A stretch of 64,000 nt of DNA from Pyxicephalus adspersus. Its lineage: Eukaryota > Chordata > Amphibia > Anura > Pyxicephalidae. Under the pieces are notes generated by a model, which worked only from the letters and a program-made list of their open reading frames with translations, was not told the origin of the DNA and did no database searches. The translations under genes and the position numbers were made by a program. Below, in pieces: positions 25,355 through 38,100 of this stretch (position 1 is the first letter of the stretch; each line of letters begins with the position of its first letter). The stretch lies in the NCBI RefSeq assembly GCF_032062135.1, contig NC_092859.1:84819067-84883066 (forward strand), in the 5' to 3' direction.

Positions 25355-25655
25355 GGATACGTACACGTCAGATGATTCTTGTCCTATAATAGCCTCAGGG
25401 CTGATATCAGACGAGAATCTGGCGTGTGTACAGTGCTCCTCGTTCATGTATCCTTCCTGGTGGATCCATGGATGGCGAACGATCGTAATGGAAATGAAGG
25501 GGAGAAAGCGCAGCGGGGTGTCTCTCCATCGGTCTCCCCCTCCCCTCTCCAATGAGCAGACCTGCATGTTAAGTGCTTGTTCATGCATCGTCCAGTCTTT
25601 TTCCAGTCATGAAAAATCCTTTCCAACAACAATTATTGAAGGTTTGTACGCAGCC
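25355..25655. mobile_element. PIF/Harbinger-like MITE, family A, short copy
   Basis: 301 bp. Left end TTA then GGATACGTACACGTC; right end GTACGCAGCC then TTG. The termini match the other family A copies (CTACGTACACAC type). The interior carries CGAACGATCG words shared with the copies at 29171 and 60243, and a purine-rich centre shared with the copy at 35051. The right target triplet has drifted. Confidence 0.55.
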
Positions 25656-26368
25656 TTGGTAGCATCTTTGGTCAATATACTTTAGTTGATAACTTCACAA
25701 ATCTGTCCATATCTAGAGAAGGTAATCGAATATAAACAGAAAAATATTTTATTCAAATGCTAGATTGTGCTTTGGCCCACCCCTACCTTTGAGGGACCAA
25801 TAGATATCTGAAAGGAAACCGACAAATCATGTAGATAACTGAGAATATGTGTTTTTCTTTTCATAGCAGACTATCTTTGAATTTGGGCTTTCAAGTAGAA
25901 CACTAAGGTTTATTTAAAATCTGTGCATTTGCATTTACATCCTGCTTCCCAATTGATCCTCAGATGCTCAAGTAATTCCATACTTTACTGGGTGAGTAAA
26001 TACTTGCTCCTCTGCCTCCATGCAATGCCTTCTCCTGCTGATCCCTACGATACATCAGATCTAGATCACCAAAAATACAGTTATCCACCCAGTCTAATTT
26101 TCCTATTGCATATTTACCTTAATGAACTAACTGCAACCCACAGGAATCTCCAGCACCACTAGCCGATATGTTATTTGTGATAGCTGTGCAGTAGAGAGAA
26201 ATTGACTTAACGTGGCTCCTGCAGAGAGACAGCATCAAAGAATTCCTGCAGGCTATAGTTATCTAATTTAGGCAAATATACAATAAAGTTGGGTTGTGAA
26301 AGAAAATGCAGTGCAGTTATCCCTTAAGCTTACCTAAACTCAAATAAAAAAAAACGAAAAGACATGTA

Positions 26369-26663
26369 CCGTATTTTTCAGCGTATAAGACGCTCCGGCA
26401 TATAAGACGCACCCAATTTTAAAGGAGGAAAATCTAGAAAAAAATCGCGGGGGCACGTGTGCCGGCTTCTCCTCGCTCGGAGGAGGAGGAGACACGCGCT
26501 GCAGCCAGGAGGAGAGGAGAGAAGAAGCACGCGGGATCGCGGTATCGGGTGAGTATGATATTTTAATTATTTTTAAAAACTGTGTTTGCTGTATAAGATG
26601 CACCCACTTTTCCCCCCCAGTTTTGGGGAAGAAAAAGTGCGTCTTATACGCCGAAAAATACGG
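26369..26663. mobile_element. TA-flanked MITE, family B
   Basis: 295 bp flanked by TA at 26367-26368 and 26664-26665, with inverted ends CCGTATTTTTCAGCGTATAA and its partner TTATACGCCGAAAAATACGG. Repeated GCGTATAAGACGC/ATAAGATGCACCC motifs sit beside each end, and the centre is GC-rich. The TA duplication fits the Tc1/mariner superfamily. I remember the same end sequence as a widespread vertebrate MITE but do not assign a name. Confidence 0.7.
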
Positions 26664-27924
26664 TAACTAGTGAGGATAGATGCAACACGAGCAACAGAGA
26701 AGCTGAAATGCTTAACGTTCCTAAAGAAAATGGATCCTGAGAACCATTCTACAACGGCAATGGCATTTTTACAAAGTGCAGAATCTCTAAAATGTGATTT
26801 AAAAGATTGCAAACCTCTTTCATTTTTTACTTTGTCATGCTCAAAGGTTTGGTATTTTGCAAAGGGATCTGCGGGCGATAATCTTGTTACACTGAGGCCA
26901 CAGCCATGTGAAACAGCATCTGGTTGGAGGAAGAAACCACTTTTGTTGAACACCTGCACTTCACATAGAAGGTACAATAAGTTAATCAAACCATAATGCT
27001 TTCCCTGGTAAATTTAATGATAAACACATAACCAATGCTAGGAGGTAAACTAATAGATGCATATGTGGGACAGCTTATCTCCCACCATTTAATATTTATT
27101 AGGATTTTTAGTTAGTTACTGTACCACAGCAACCAATTATATTCAAACCTGCAATAGAAGAGATACAAATAAAGAAAATTAGAGGCTGACCGAGTACTGT
27201 GTATTAATATTTATACAGATGTATCTTGTATAAATTCCAGTTCCCAAAACCTCTGAAACTGCTTCACGGTAAGCTCAGGCCTTTATGAGATTTATGGGGA
27301 CACTCTACTGTTGTCATCATTAAAGGAGAGAAGGTGAGTCTACATGCGCAACAGGTGTAAAAGCAAGGACAGCCAATCCTCCAAGAGAAAAGAGTCATTG
27401 GCAAGACATTTAAAAGGGCAAGTCAAAATTTGAATGTAAAAAATATGTAGTCCTCGACATCGTATCGGAAATGAAATCCCCGGCGATACATGGCGCTGGC
27501 CTCTTTTTTTTTTTTTTTCCAGCAATGGATTTAAATTACATCTCATCTGGAGAATTTTGTGTGAAACATCAGGGAGGGAAGCAATTTGGGCTCCATCTAG
27601 ATCTACAGGTCTAAATATTGCCTGTGTCGTGGAAGGAAATCTGTCTTCAAGTTTTGGACGATCATCACCTGGGCAGAATATGAGTGGAAATCTTCTCTAT
27701 GGGGGTTTTAGACACCAATAAAATTCTAATAATATTTATAACTCTTCCTTGTTATAAAAGATTTTGTATTACTTTCCCTGGTCCAGTTTCTGTTCAGAAA
27801 GGTGTAAGTCAAAAAGATGTAACCCCCATTATCTTGTCTGACACACAGATAGGAAGTAACCCCTACCTGTCCTTGTTCAACCACAATGTGCTTTGTGAAC
27901 ACAATACAAAGCTATCTTTGATTA

Positions 27925-28354
27925 GGCTATGTACACACCTGCAATAATTGTTGATTGATTGTGGTTGAATGATTGATGATCGATCAATGATTATGCACGA
28001 ATATTTGGAACGATCCTATAGTGCACGATTCCGTATATGCTGTAAGGATATGATCGTTCAAATATAATCCACCAATAATGTACAAACACTAGATACGATC
28101 GTTTGAACGATGCAGGAAGTGAGGTGTATTAGTGAAAGTGTACTGCAGAACCATCCATGATCACTGAATGACCGTACACACAATAGATTGCGAACGATCG
28201 TCGCCCAATCATATCTGCCGGGATGGGCGTTCATTTCCAGCGACATTCCTCATTTGTCAGCATCGCTGGCCAGTCATTGTGCACTTTTTTTTGTTAAAGA
28301 CTATTGGCTGATCAATCATTTCCAACGACAGTAATTGCACTTGTGTACGTAGCC
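27925..28354. mobile_element. PIF/Harbinger-like MITE, family A
   Basis: 430 bp with exact TTA copies on both sides (27922-27924, 28355-28357) and inverted ends GGCTATGTACACAC and GTGTACGTAGCC. A 3-bp TTA duplication is typical of PIF/Harbinger. Many CGATCGT/AACGATC words have decayed at CpG sites, which suggests an older copy. No transposase. Confidence 0.65.
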
Positions 28355-29170
28355 TTAAGTAAGAAACAATAAAAATGAACAACAGTATGCAGTGCTAAAT
28401 AAGAATTGCGTCTAGAGCCACCAGAACTACAGGGAGAGATGTATTGTACAACAGGTGCAAACAGTAAGTTTTCCTGGGTAATGCTGCAGTGTAGATATTA
28501 CTTAATATCTACTACCTAAAGGTAACTTTAATATCCAATTACAATTCCTAAAATAGCTTTAAAACAGACCATCTGTGACTTCTTTAGGTGCTTATTACGT
28601 GAAGTTATTCTTGCTCAAAATACAGATAGTTTTACAAAGAGCCTCCAGTGTGTTTATTTGGTTTCTAAAGCCAGCTATCAATAGAAAAAAAGTACTACCA
28701 TTTAACTGCATATTTACACAATAGAGTTAAGATAATCAATTCTACTGAAAAGACAACCAGGAGTAAAAAAGGTAAAAAAAAAAATTCCTACTGCTTTGTT
28801 TAAATCAGTGTTGCAAATAATATAAGGGTTAACACATGAAACAAAAAAAAAGTAAAAAACAATGATAACACTTGTATCTCATGTCCCAGTATTACCAAAA
28901 TCCAAAAATAGGCGTGAGTCCTTGTGTGTAATATGTTAGTAAAACATAAATATTTTCCCATTAGACTGGATGTTTGTTTTAAAATAAAACTATACCCAAA
29001 CTTTAAAACAAACCATCATTCACCTCTGTATCTAAAAGTATAGGGGAGAAATATGTGTTTCACTTAAGTTTAAGTTCACTAAAAGTCATTTTTTCTTTTA
29101 ATTGCAATAGAATGTTGGCAGCTTGCCAACCCTCTTTTAAAGACACACAGCAGGTGTTTCTAAGATGTTA

Positions 29171-29594
29171 AGCTACGTACACACTTCCAATTATTATCGT
29201 TGGAAAACGAACGACGAACGTTCATGCACGATATATACGACCGATCGTATAGCACCGATCCTGCACATAGAGTTAACGACACGATCGTTCGTAGATATTG
29301 TACACACAATAGATACGATCGTTTAAGCGATAGAGGAACTATGTGCACGACAGGAAAGTGAACGGACGTTCGTTCATCACGCATGCTCTGAACATGGACG
29401 ATCAACAAACGACCGTACACACGAACGATGTTCAACGATCGTCGTCCAATCCGATCCGTCGGTCCGGTCGTTCGTTTCCAGCGACTTTCCTCGTTCGTCG
29501 GCGTCGTTGGTTACTTTTTTACGAACGATTTTTTGCCCAATCGTTCGTTCGTCGTTCGATTGGAACGATAAAAATTGGAAGTGTGTACGCACCT
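29171..29594. mobile_element. PIF/Harbinger-like MITE, family A, well preserved
   Basis: 424 bp with TTA at 29168-29170 and 29595-29597. Left end AGCTACGTACACACTTCCAA; right end (reverse complement) AGGTGCGTACACACTTCCAA. The inverted arms stay similar for about 40 bp. The interior is crowded with ACGATCGT, GAACGA and TCGTTCG words, giving a local CpG density far above the surroundings. The open frames over it (29160-29648) are by-products of this composition. Confidence 0.75.
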
Positions 29595-29744
29595 TTAGAC
29601 TGCATTCATATCTGTGTGGCTGTGCTAGCCTATTCATTAACTAAGTAAGGTAAGCCACAAATCACGGCTTACCTTGCGCTTGTCAGGAATGAATGAACTC
29701 CCGGGACTGGCTAATCAAGATGGCCCAAGATTGTAGAATTGTGA

Positions 29745-29759
29745 CCCCCCCCCCCCCCC
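29745..29759. repeat. Run of 15 C
   Basis: Uninterrupted homopolymer of C, just to the right of the family A MITE. Likely length-variable. Confidence 0.9.
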
Positions 29760-30690
29760 GCAACACTATAGGGATGGGTGAGGAATCATAGATTTATTTC
29801 CACTACAACAAGCACTAAATTAAACTTTTTCTAAATAGCTTTTAAAAATACACATAACATTATGCTACAAAATAATAATACTATTTCAGTGGGTTAAGAA
29901 AATATTTTGATCATTAGTTCTGTATAGAAATTAATGGAATATATATAGTTACTATGTTACCAATAAAATGTTAGTTTTGACAGGCATTCCCTAGATAAAA
30001 TGGGCAGTTGCTAACAGTGTAATTAGGCAGTTGAACTAGACTTTGTTGCATGTTTTTACCTGATATATAACCATTTATTATAGAAGGAGGAAAGCTATAA
30101 TTTCTGTTTCCTGCCTGGAGGCTGTGCTATACCTTACAATCTCCTAGATTCAACAGGCAATAGATTTTATTTGGGATAAGGCATGTCTTAACTCATTAGT
30201 CACATTTTTATCTCTAACATCACTCCATGGGAGAACTAGACCAATTTGCAGACACAGATTTGTTTCATCTATTCAAACTGAAAATTTCACATTCCTTCCT
30301 CCTCAATTCAGGTCAATGAAGGTCAACCTTTTTAACTTTTGTGGGCTTTCTCCTGATGCATAGGAATGGACAACTTCAGTATAGCTTATTGCTTCTAATG
30401 CATTAAATTATTTATATAAAAGAGCTAATAAACCACAAGCAGGACTTTCTTTTCACAAAATTAAAGGTGTGAAATCTATTTTTACCATACTGGGGTAGAT
30501 GCCCTTTCAACCGATAATGTGGTTCATATCGATTTTTGAGCCTGTCTGAAAATCACTGCTTCCTTTTCTCCACAAAAAGAGAGATGTTGGGTTAAAGAAG
30601 CTAATTTTTAAAAAAAATGGACAGATCATTGATCTTTTTAATAAAAAATCATTACTTTGAACATGTATTGTCTATAGGACAATGATGCAA

Positions 30691-31949
30691 TACGAGGGGG
30701 TGCGGAGAAGTTCCTGGCTTTTGCCCCTTCCAGATGAAATGGAAAAATGAGCGTGGGGCATAAGACAGCCTAATATCTTAGTATGTAACTGCGCAAATAT
30801 CAGGTCTTTGCGATTCTGAAAACTGTTTTTTCTTTTAGTGAGAAGCTGTGATGGCAGAGGCACAAGCAAGTTTCACGTCTTTGGAGTTACGGGCCGTCAT
30901 GAAGTTTTTCTTTCTCCAGGGAAAGTCAGCAAAGGACATTCACACCGAGATGTCACAAACACTGGGGGAGAAGTGTCCTTCAACTTCCACTGCCAAAACC
31001 TGGATATCTTGTTTCAAGGACTAGGCATTTCACCGCTGAAGAGGAGCTCGAGCTCCGCAGTTGGCACCCCCAACCTCAACTGACCCAGCAACCTGCGATG
31101 CTGTCCACAAGCTGATTATTAAGGACCAGTGAATATCCACAAATAAGATAGCCCAGATACTTGACATTTTACGGTAGCGTGTTGGGTTTGTTATCACCAC
31201 TATCCTAGACATGCGCAAGCTTTCAGCGAAGTGGGTGCCAAAATGTTTGAACAGTGATCAGAAGAAGGAACTAGTTGAAGCATCCAAAGCCGTTTTGGCC
31301 CATTTTAAAGCTGCACAGCTGACTGAAGCTGACTTTTTGGCTAGGTTAGTGACTGAGGATGAAACCTGGCTCTACATCCATGATCCTGAAACCAAGGAAC
31401 AGTCAAAAAATTGGCGCCACAGCGGGTCCCGAATAAGTTCCTAACCCAGAAATCGGCCAAAAAAGTAATGGCATCCGTTTTCTGGGACAAAGACAAGTAT
31501 CACCAGACAGTATTATGTTACCCTCCTGGACCAGCTGAAGGAGGCAATTAAGATGAAATTCTGTGGAAAGTTGACCAAAGGGATCCTTTTTTTTGCAGGC
31601 CAATGCATCTGCACACGCATCCAAGGTTGTTGCTGCTAAATTGAACACCCTGGGTTTCCAATTGGTCCACCATCCCCCCTACTCACCTGACCTGGCCCCT
31701 TCAGACTATTATCTGTTCCTGAATTTGAAGAAACACCTGAAAGGGCAACGTTTTGAGGACATTTCTGATGTCAAAAATGCTGCTGGGAGCTGGTTTGCGG
31801 CCCAACCAAAGGACTTTTATTTGAGCGGTCTACAAAAGCTGCAACTACACTGTACCAAGTGCATCAGTCCCAGGGGGGAACATGTTATTTCATAACTCTG
31901 GCTCTCTTCTTTAAGGGAAAAGCCATGAACTTCTCAGCACTCCCTCGTA
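30691..31949 (+). mobile_element. Mariner element with both ends, about 1.26 kb
   Basis: Ends TACGAGGGGGTGCGGAGAAG and, at the right, CTTCTCAGCACTCCCTCGTA are inverted, with TA target duplication on each side. The inverted ends extend about 35 bp (GTTCCTGGCTTTT against AAAAGCCATGAAC). The length is that of a full mariner, so the copy was inserted whole and then decayed. It lies antisense to hmga2 in intron 3. Confidence 0.85.
30851..31895 (+). pseudogene. Mariner transposase, frameshifted
   Basis: Dead DD34D transposase inside the mariner. From the ATG at 30851 the frame reads MAEAQASFTSLELRAVMKFF then the helix-turn-helix region with GKSAKDIHTEM, and hits TAG at 31022 after 57 codons. The frame resumes at about 31211 with AKWVPKCL and the first catalytic box VTEDETWLYIHDPETKEQS. 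After more breaks, 31593-31895 reads the NASAH box, where the expected catalytic D before N is A, then HPPYSPDLAPSDYYLF with the final aspartate region and the conserved C-terminus. At least two frameshifts, an early stop and a lost acidic residue make it inactive. Family usual length is about 345 residues. Confidence 0.85.
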
Positions 31950-34900
31950 TCAGTTGCGGTGGCCACCAATACAACACCCCACTGTTTTAGGCTTCAAAAG
32001 TATAAACATACAGCCACAAATGCTGATCCAAATAGCTTGAAACAACTTTGTCGACCCAGCAGAAACAAAGATGCATAAAGTGTCCTTTCTGCTGGATCAG
32101 TAGTTCAAGTAGATCAAGTTGTTTCAAGCTTTTTGAATCAATATTCGACCTCGAGTTGGTATGCATTAGTTAGTTCCAGCATAATAAATGTTACCACATT
32201 TGTTCTAGAGCAGGTACCAAAAATATCTGGACAAAAAACATTCTCCTATTTGCTACCTTTTGTTCTGGTAATTATAACTTTAAGTGTTCTCTCAATAGCG
32301 AATGCAAAAAAATGTGTTGATCACATCGGAAATAAAGAGCTGGTCTGTCTTGTGCACACTTTCAGTGAAAGTTTAGGAAGTCCTATTAGGCCTGTAAGTT
32401 CTTATCCTATTATATCATGATTAGGATTATGCTTTAGAAAAGAGGAGTGTGTGGGTTTAACAAGTTTAGCAATTGACAACGCAGCAGGGCTGACACTACT
32501 TTGCTGACAAATGCACACATTTTTTTTGGACTAACGACAGGATTCAAGAGAACAGCCGAGTGGATTTCTAGCAGATCAACAAGTATTTTTCCGATGCTTT
32601 AAGGGTCTAAAAGTGATAAAACACACAGAAATAAGTATACATTTGCTGAGATGTACTGCATATAACTTTGGTTACCATTTGAGGTATGTGTAAACCCCAA
32701 GTCAATTTTCAATATGTCTGGCATCACGCCTCACTCTCAATAGTTTTCATAGGCAAATTTAATTTTTTTGTGAAAGGTGGTTACTGGTGGGCTCTTTAGG
32801 TAGGAAACTTTGTAAGTGAATCACAAAAAAAAATTTAGAAAAACTGTATACACAGAGGCATACATGCAAAGTTTACTGAAAACAGAGTTAGGGTTTACAT
32901 TACCAATTTGCAAGCATAAAACCAAAATTTCTTTAAAAACCTGCCTATAGTTCCGCGTGACCTATGTATGATCTAACACTCCCATTTTTCTGGCCTTCCA
33001 GGGTTAGGCACCGACTTTGAACTGGTCCACTAATTTGCTGGGTTCATAGCAGGTCACACAGTCCACTGCTACAAGCTATGGGGGGGGACTTGGACATAGA
33101 TAATTGTGGAAAAACATGCCTGGGATAGCTTAGAACTAGCAGGGGAAAAGAGAAGGGAGGGGAACAGTTCACTTCCATGCAACTGAGGCTTTGTGATTCC
33201 TCCAGTAATATTACACATTTTTTTTCTGTAGCATGAAAAGATCCCTTTAATGCCTGCGCCCCATCACATAGCAGACTATGTCTATGAATGGCACCTATCA
33301 GAGTCTAGGATAAATCTAGTGATTAGAGAGAATTTGCCAAAGGGCTTTTGTAGCTCAGAAAAATGCCTACTCCAAAATGGAATGCAGTGAATTCCTGGGA
33401 GCACAGGTCCTCCTTTGTTGGAACTCTAGTGGTATTCTGGAGCAAATAAAGGCACAAAAAGGGATCTGAGATGCAATAAGTATTTGGAAAAATGTTCAAA
33501 GGGTTCATTTAAACATTCCTTGCAGTTAACTGAATCAATCTGTTTAGCATAATATACAATCTTTAGAATCATCATTCTGAGATATTGTATATAATCCAAT
33601 CTAGTTTAGTATAGCCCTGTTATTCTAAGACTTTTTTTCCTACTAATTTACCAGCGCATAGTGCTGTACTACAATGTAACACAAAGTTATTTTTTATTTT
33701 TAACAGGCAATGTAGAGTGGTTTTGTATATATTTTCTATAGTCTGGAATATACCTGACTTTTTAAGTCAGATCACATGAAATTTTGTATATGAATATTTT
33801 GTAATAATATTTTGTACTCTTCTATCTGGCCAGTAAGAGCTTTAGGCTAGTTTTCATTTTGTTTGTCTACTTGCCATCTGTTAACATAACCCATTAGCTT
33901 AAGCTGTAATTTACACATACACAAATGAGGCAGATCAATGAATTGTGTTCCTTTGACTTATCTGAAGTGACAAGACAAAGTAAATTGAAACATGATTAAA
34001 ACAAGGTTACTCCAGTCATGTTCTAGAAATAAAAAATACATTTAAATATGCTGTACAAATGAAATCTCTTTCCTTCACCAGTTTCAGTATTTGTGTGTAC
34101 ATGTGGAGGGGGCTTAAATTATGAAATTTTTGTTGCGGTGTTCTCACTTTTAAGCTACCCCTTTCTACGTCTTTCTGCCAAAAGACGCAATTCATGGCCT
34201 AATGTACTTCTTTTGAGCCCAGACTCCTAAAGCTCTTATATACAAGTACTGCAATAGGCAGATATCAATATCAAATTTACTTGTACTTACTTAAGCATTC
34301 AATTATGTATTAAAAATGAAAAAAAAAACATTAAAAATGAAAAAACTTTAGATATTTTTGTCTAGTTTTTTAGATTAAAATACAAATTGGTAGACGGTAA
34401 ACGATTTCGTCAAGATTTGGAGTATACTGTACGGTAGACACAGACCAATGCAAAACAGTTACTAGTTTATTCTTAAACAAAATAAGACATGTGAAACTGG
34501 TCGTTTTTTTAAGGATGCATGGGACCTTTTCTGCAGCTCTTTATGAGTTTAAAATGTTTTTGTGAGGAACCCATACTACTTAACAACCATAAAAAAAGAA
34601 TTAGGATAAACCATAACCATAAAACCGAATATCAGAATAAAAATAAATGAAAAAAAAAGACACAAAATTAATTGTTCAGTTTGCAGTCCTATACTGCCTA
34701 TCAAGTAGCAGAGGTCTGTTTTTTTACTAAAATACTGTACAAATAAGTTGCAGCACTGTGTAATATGGGATCAATCCTGCTACTGAAAATTACATATATA
34801 GCAGCTCACATTATAAACAATATATAAACAAAATGAGGGTAAATTTTAGCAGTGTGCTAAAGCTAATAAAAATTTACTGTTTAGCCGGAGCTTAATGGTT

Positions 34901-35040
34901 TATTGTATCACACTGTAACCCCAACCTAAAGTGACCAGCCAGCCCCACATTTGACAAAGTGTGGAGAATTGCAATCTACTTTCAGTACAAAGGTGCCAGT
35001 TGACACACATTGCTATAAAACATTGCATGAATTCTACTTT
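31950..35040. other. Intron 3 stretch with no recognised element
   Basis: AT-rich intronic DNA with short chance open frames (for example 32133-32420). No element ends, exon signals with coding support, or RNA genes were seen. Confidence 0.4.
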
Positions 35041-35050
35041 TAAACTCTAA

Positions 35051-35330
35051 AGCCGCATACACACGTGCAATTCACGATCCTTTCCAACGATAAGAACCGC
35101 AAGATGCATGAACGAGTGCTGTACATACAACACCCTTCTGCTCGATGGAGAAGGGAGGGGGAGAGCGACGGAGCGGCACCCTGCTGCGTGCTCTCCCCCT
35201 TCCCTTGCATTAGGATCGCTTGTCGTTCATCGTTCGTGGATCCGCCGGGACGGATGACGTGGGCTGTACGCACGACAGATTCTCGCCCGATATCCGGCCG
35301 TTGTCGATTATCGGGCGAGAAAAATTTGAC
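35051..35330. mobile_element. PIF/Harbinger-like MITE, family A, one end lost
   Basis: Left end TAA then AGCCGCATACACACGTGC, like the other family A termini. The interior has CGATCC, TCGTTCATCGTTCG and TATCGGGCGAGA words and a purine-rich centre shared with the copy at 25355. The right terminus is not visible, so the copy is truncated or its end has diverged. Confidence 0.5.
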
Positions 35331-36923
35331 GCTTAACCTAGCAGCCCATTGCTGAATGCAGTTTGGCAGAACTGAGCATGTCATATCCTACATATCAAAG
35401 CCCTGCCCCCAACATTTGCAACCCCACCTCCTTTATTTGGGGTGTCCCAGCAGGGGCAAAGAGCTGTACATCCTACCAACTGATGGCCAGAATGCAACTT
35501 CACATGTGTGCCCTCCTAGGATGTTTAATTTTCTACTATATCGGCTCTCATCTTCATAACACTTTTCACAAACCACTATCATGAAAACTCAAGACCACTA
35601 AACATACTAAGAGTTTAAAAAAAGAAAAAAACCCTTAAACCCTCTCTGTTGCATGCACATATTTCCCAAGTATAAGTATACCTGCAATTCCTATTCACAA
35701 AAGAGATTTATTGTTGTCTGCACCCACACAAAGGTGCCAGAACAGGCAATACCCATAAGGATTTAAACATTCTACACTTAATATTCTTGGACATCAAGAC
35801 TTACATGGACACCTACACACACTTGGAATGCATACACCAAAATTGCCTGCACAATGACAGGTGCCACTTTGTGTTAATAAATCCTAATATATGCAGACAG
35901 GACCACATGAAAACTAGACTAGCAAAGCAAATACTGTGGGAATATGTCTAGGCTAAAGCTTAGCTTATCCTGGAAAATACCACCCATACTATCAAAATCT
36001 GATCAGTACTTTATTAATGCACTTTTCAGACAACCTCATACTCTAAACAGAAAAATGGGTTATATCATTGATTAAAATGTAGGAAAATTGGCATTTAAAA
36101 CCCTGCAAAAACACACCGTGAATTAAAACTCAGCAGGAGAGACTTGAGAACTCAGAGGAGAGAACTCACACAATAGTCTTGCTATACTGTATTTGTTAAA
36201 AGTTGTGCTGTACTAACAGCAATTAGAAAGTTCAGCTGTAATTTCACCCCTCATTCATACAAGACCTCCTCTCACCTTAAACAGGAAGCAGGGGCTGGCT
36301 TGCTTGAGCTTGAATATAATAGAAGTCTGTGAATGCAGTGCGGCATAGTAATCAATATAAATCTGTCATAGGCACAAGTAATAAGGAAGAGGAATGTCTG
36401 CAGTACACACAACTAAATATCTTGGTTATTCACAGGCACAAATTCAGACCTGATGCACATTTAAGCAGGCAGAATATGTGCATTTAAAAAGATTTGTTTG
36501 GACGCAACATGGAACATTACTTTATTTTAAACAAACATACACCATTTGATCTGTCCACTAAAAAAATACACAATTCAATATTCTTGAAAGATTTCCAAAC
36601 CCAAGAACATAAATTTAGTTTTCAGCCTACCAGTCCTTGGTGTTCATCATCCAGGGGGAGACTATTTTTAACAAATACAGAAAATGCTCTTTGATCTGTC
36701 AGAAATGTTGTGTATTTAACACTTGATTTTGTTAACCAATATTTATTTCAGTTTTTATGGGATATAAAGAGTAGGACATTATATCAGTGGGAGGGAAGAT
36801 GGGGGGATAGAAGAGAAGGAGAACATGGGAGACCCAGTACCAGGCAGGTCCCAATCACTGCAGGTAATTCTTCCTGTACCCTATTGGCAGTGGTCCATAG
36901 GGTAAGAAAGTCAACTAAATAGG

Positions 36924-38100
36924 TTAAATGGGTCTGGTAAGATGGAATACAAATTAAGTATAACCAGAAGGCACATAAGGCTCGCAATGTTTTCTCAGCA
37001 TGTATGCAAAGCAGTTGAATCTTCTATGAACACTGCCCTTCAGCTACGAAAACCAAAGGAATGTAGTAGGCACTGGATCTCCAAAACTTGTAAAAAGGTC
37101 CCTGCTGCATTTATTCAGTGTCTAGTTGCGCATTGTCTTTAAAGAGTGTGAAGTTGTTCAATATAAGAAAAATGGAAGTTGGGTTGTCTCCCAGGTCACA
37201 AGTTGTAATGTGAAGTGTGATATACTGGATGCTATTCCTAAAGAGTGGATGCATATGTATTCCCAGAATATTTCTAGTATTGTCCTGCTTTTCCACAAAA
37301 CCTACAAGTACCAGTGGGATAGTAATTTTCATCCATGTTCCTGGAATTTGTTATTGGGAATTTTTGCACATAGTCCTTTTGTTGTTCATGCAAAAAACTG
37401 GTTGACAGAGTTGTCTCCCATCTTTTCAGATAGTGAGGGGAGAAGTAATCTTGAAGTTTCTGTTTATAAAGAAAATTGTCATTTTGGAATTGCATAGGTC
37501 TGAAATGGTGCATAACACATTTGTCAAAGATAGTTGAGTGAAGCTGGTGGGGATCAAATTGTGAATCCCTTGGACTTATATTTTCCTCCTGTAAAAACCA
37601 AGCTCAAGATATAGGAAAATCATCAGCCCTCATATTCTTAGCATGTTGAAGATGCCTAAATCTGGTGTTCTCAAGTTGTGGATGAATGAAATAAGGGTTT
37701 TCAAAGATAGTGGTAAGGGGGAGGGGTGAGTGGACTAAAGTATCCCCAATAGATGTTCGTTCAGAATTCATGAAGGAGGCAGATTTATGTCATGAGGGAA
37801 TACTAATTTAGCTGGTTCAGAAGTTTTGCCACTGGGTATAGAATTGATAGCTTGGGCTATTTCCAATGGTTAGATGGGGGTTTCATAACTAACTTTGGGA
37901 TGATTAAAGTTAGTGTAGATGGATAGTGTTAAAAATGTTTTTGCCATGGCTGAGATGTTAGGAATGGGAGTTAAATAGACATCTTAGAAGTAGTGTTTTA
38001 AAGTACAGAAAGATTTGTTGTTGGGGGTTTGAATTTTTCTCCTGTGCAAGAAATAATTGTATAGATTTATGTCATGAGGGAATATTTTAGCTAGTAGGGA
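36924..38100 (-). pseudogene. Degenerate L1/Tx1-like ORF2 remnant
   Basis: On the minus strand, 37805-37880 reads EIAQAINSIPSGKTSEPAKL, a decayed form of the segment at the start of the L1-clade reverse transcriptase (AI..LP.GKSPGPDGF). Further down the minus strand, 37274-37513 reads FRPMQFQNDNFLYKQKLQDY and continues to a CRFCGK pair that resembles the C-terminal cysteine motif. Only about 300 nt separate these parts, so the catalytic YADD core is missing: an internal deletion on top of many stops. Identification is by pattern only and the borders are approximate. Confidence 0.45.

Noticed and set aside
26340..26989. 87- and 138-residue minus-strand frames
   Set aside because: The first overlaps a TA-flanked MITE and the second continues from its end; neither shows domain features or a plausible exon structure.
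29160..29648. Several overlapping 86-101 residue open frames
   Set aside because: They coincide exactly with a MITE rich in CGATCG words, which lack stop codons in several frames; similar frames recur over the copy at 60243.
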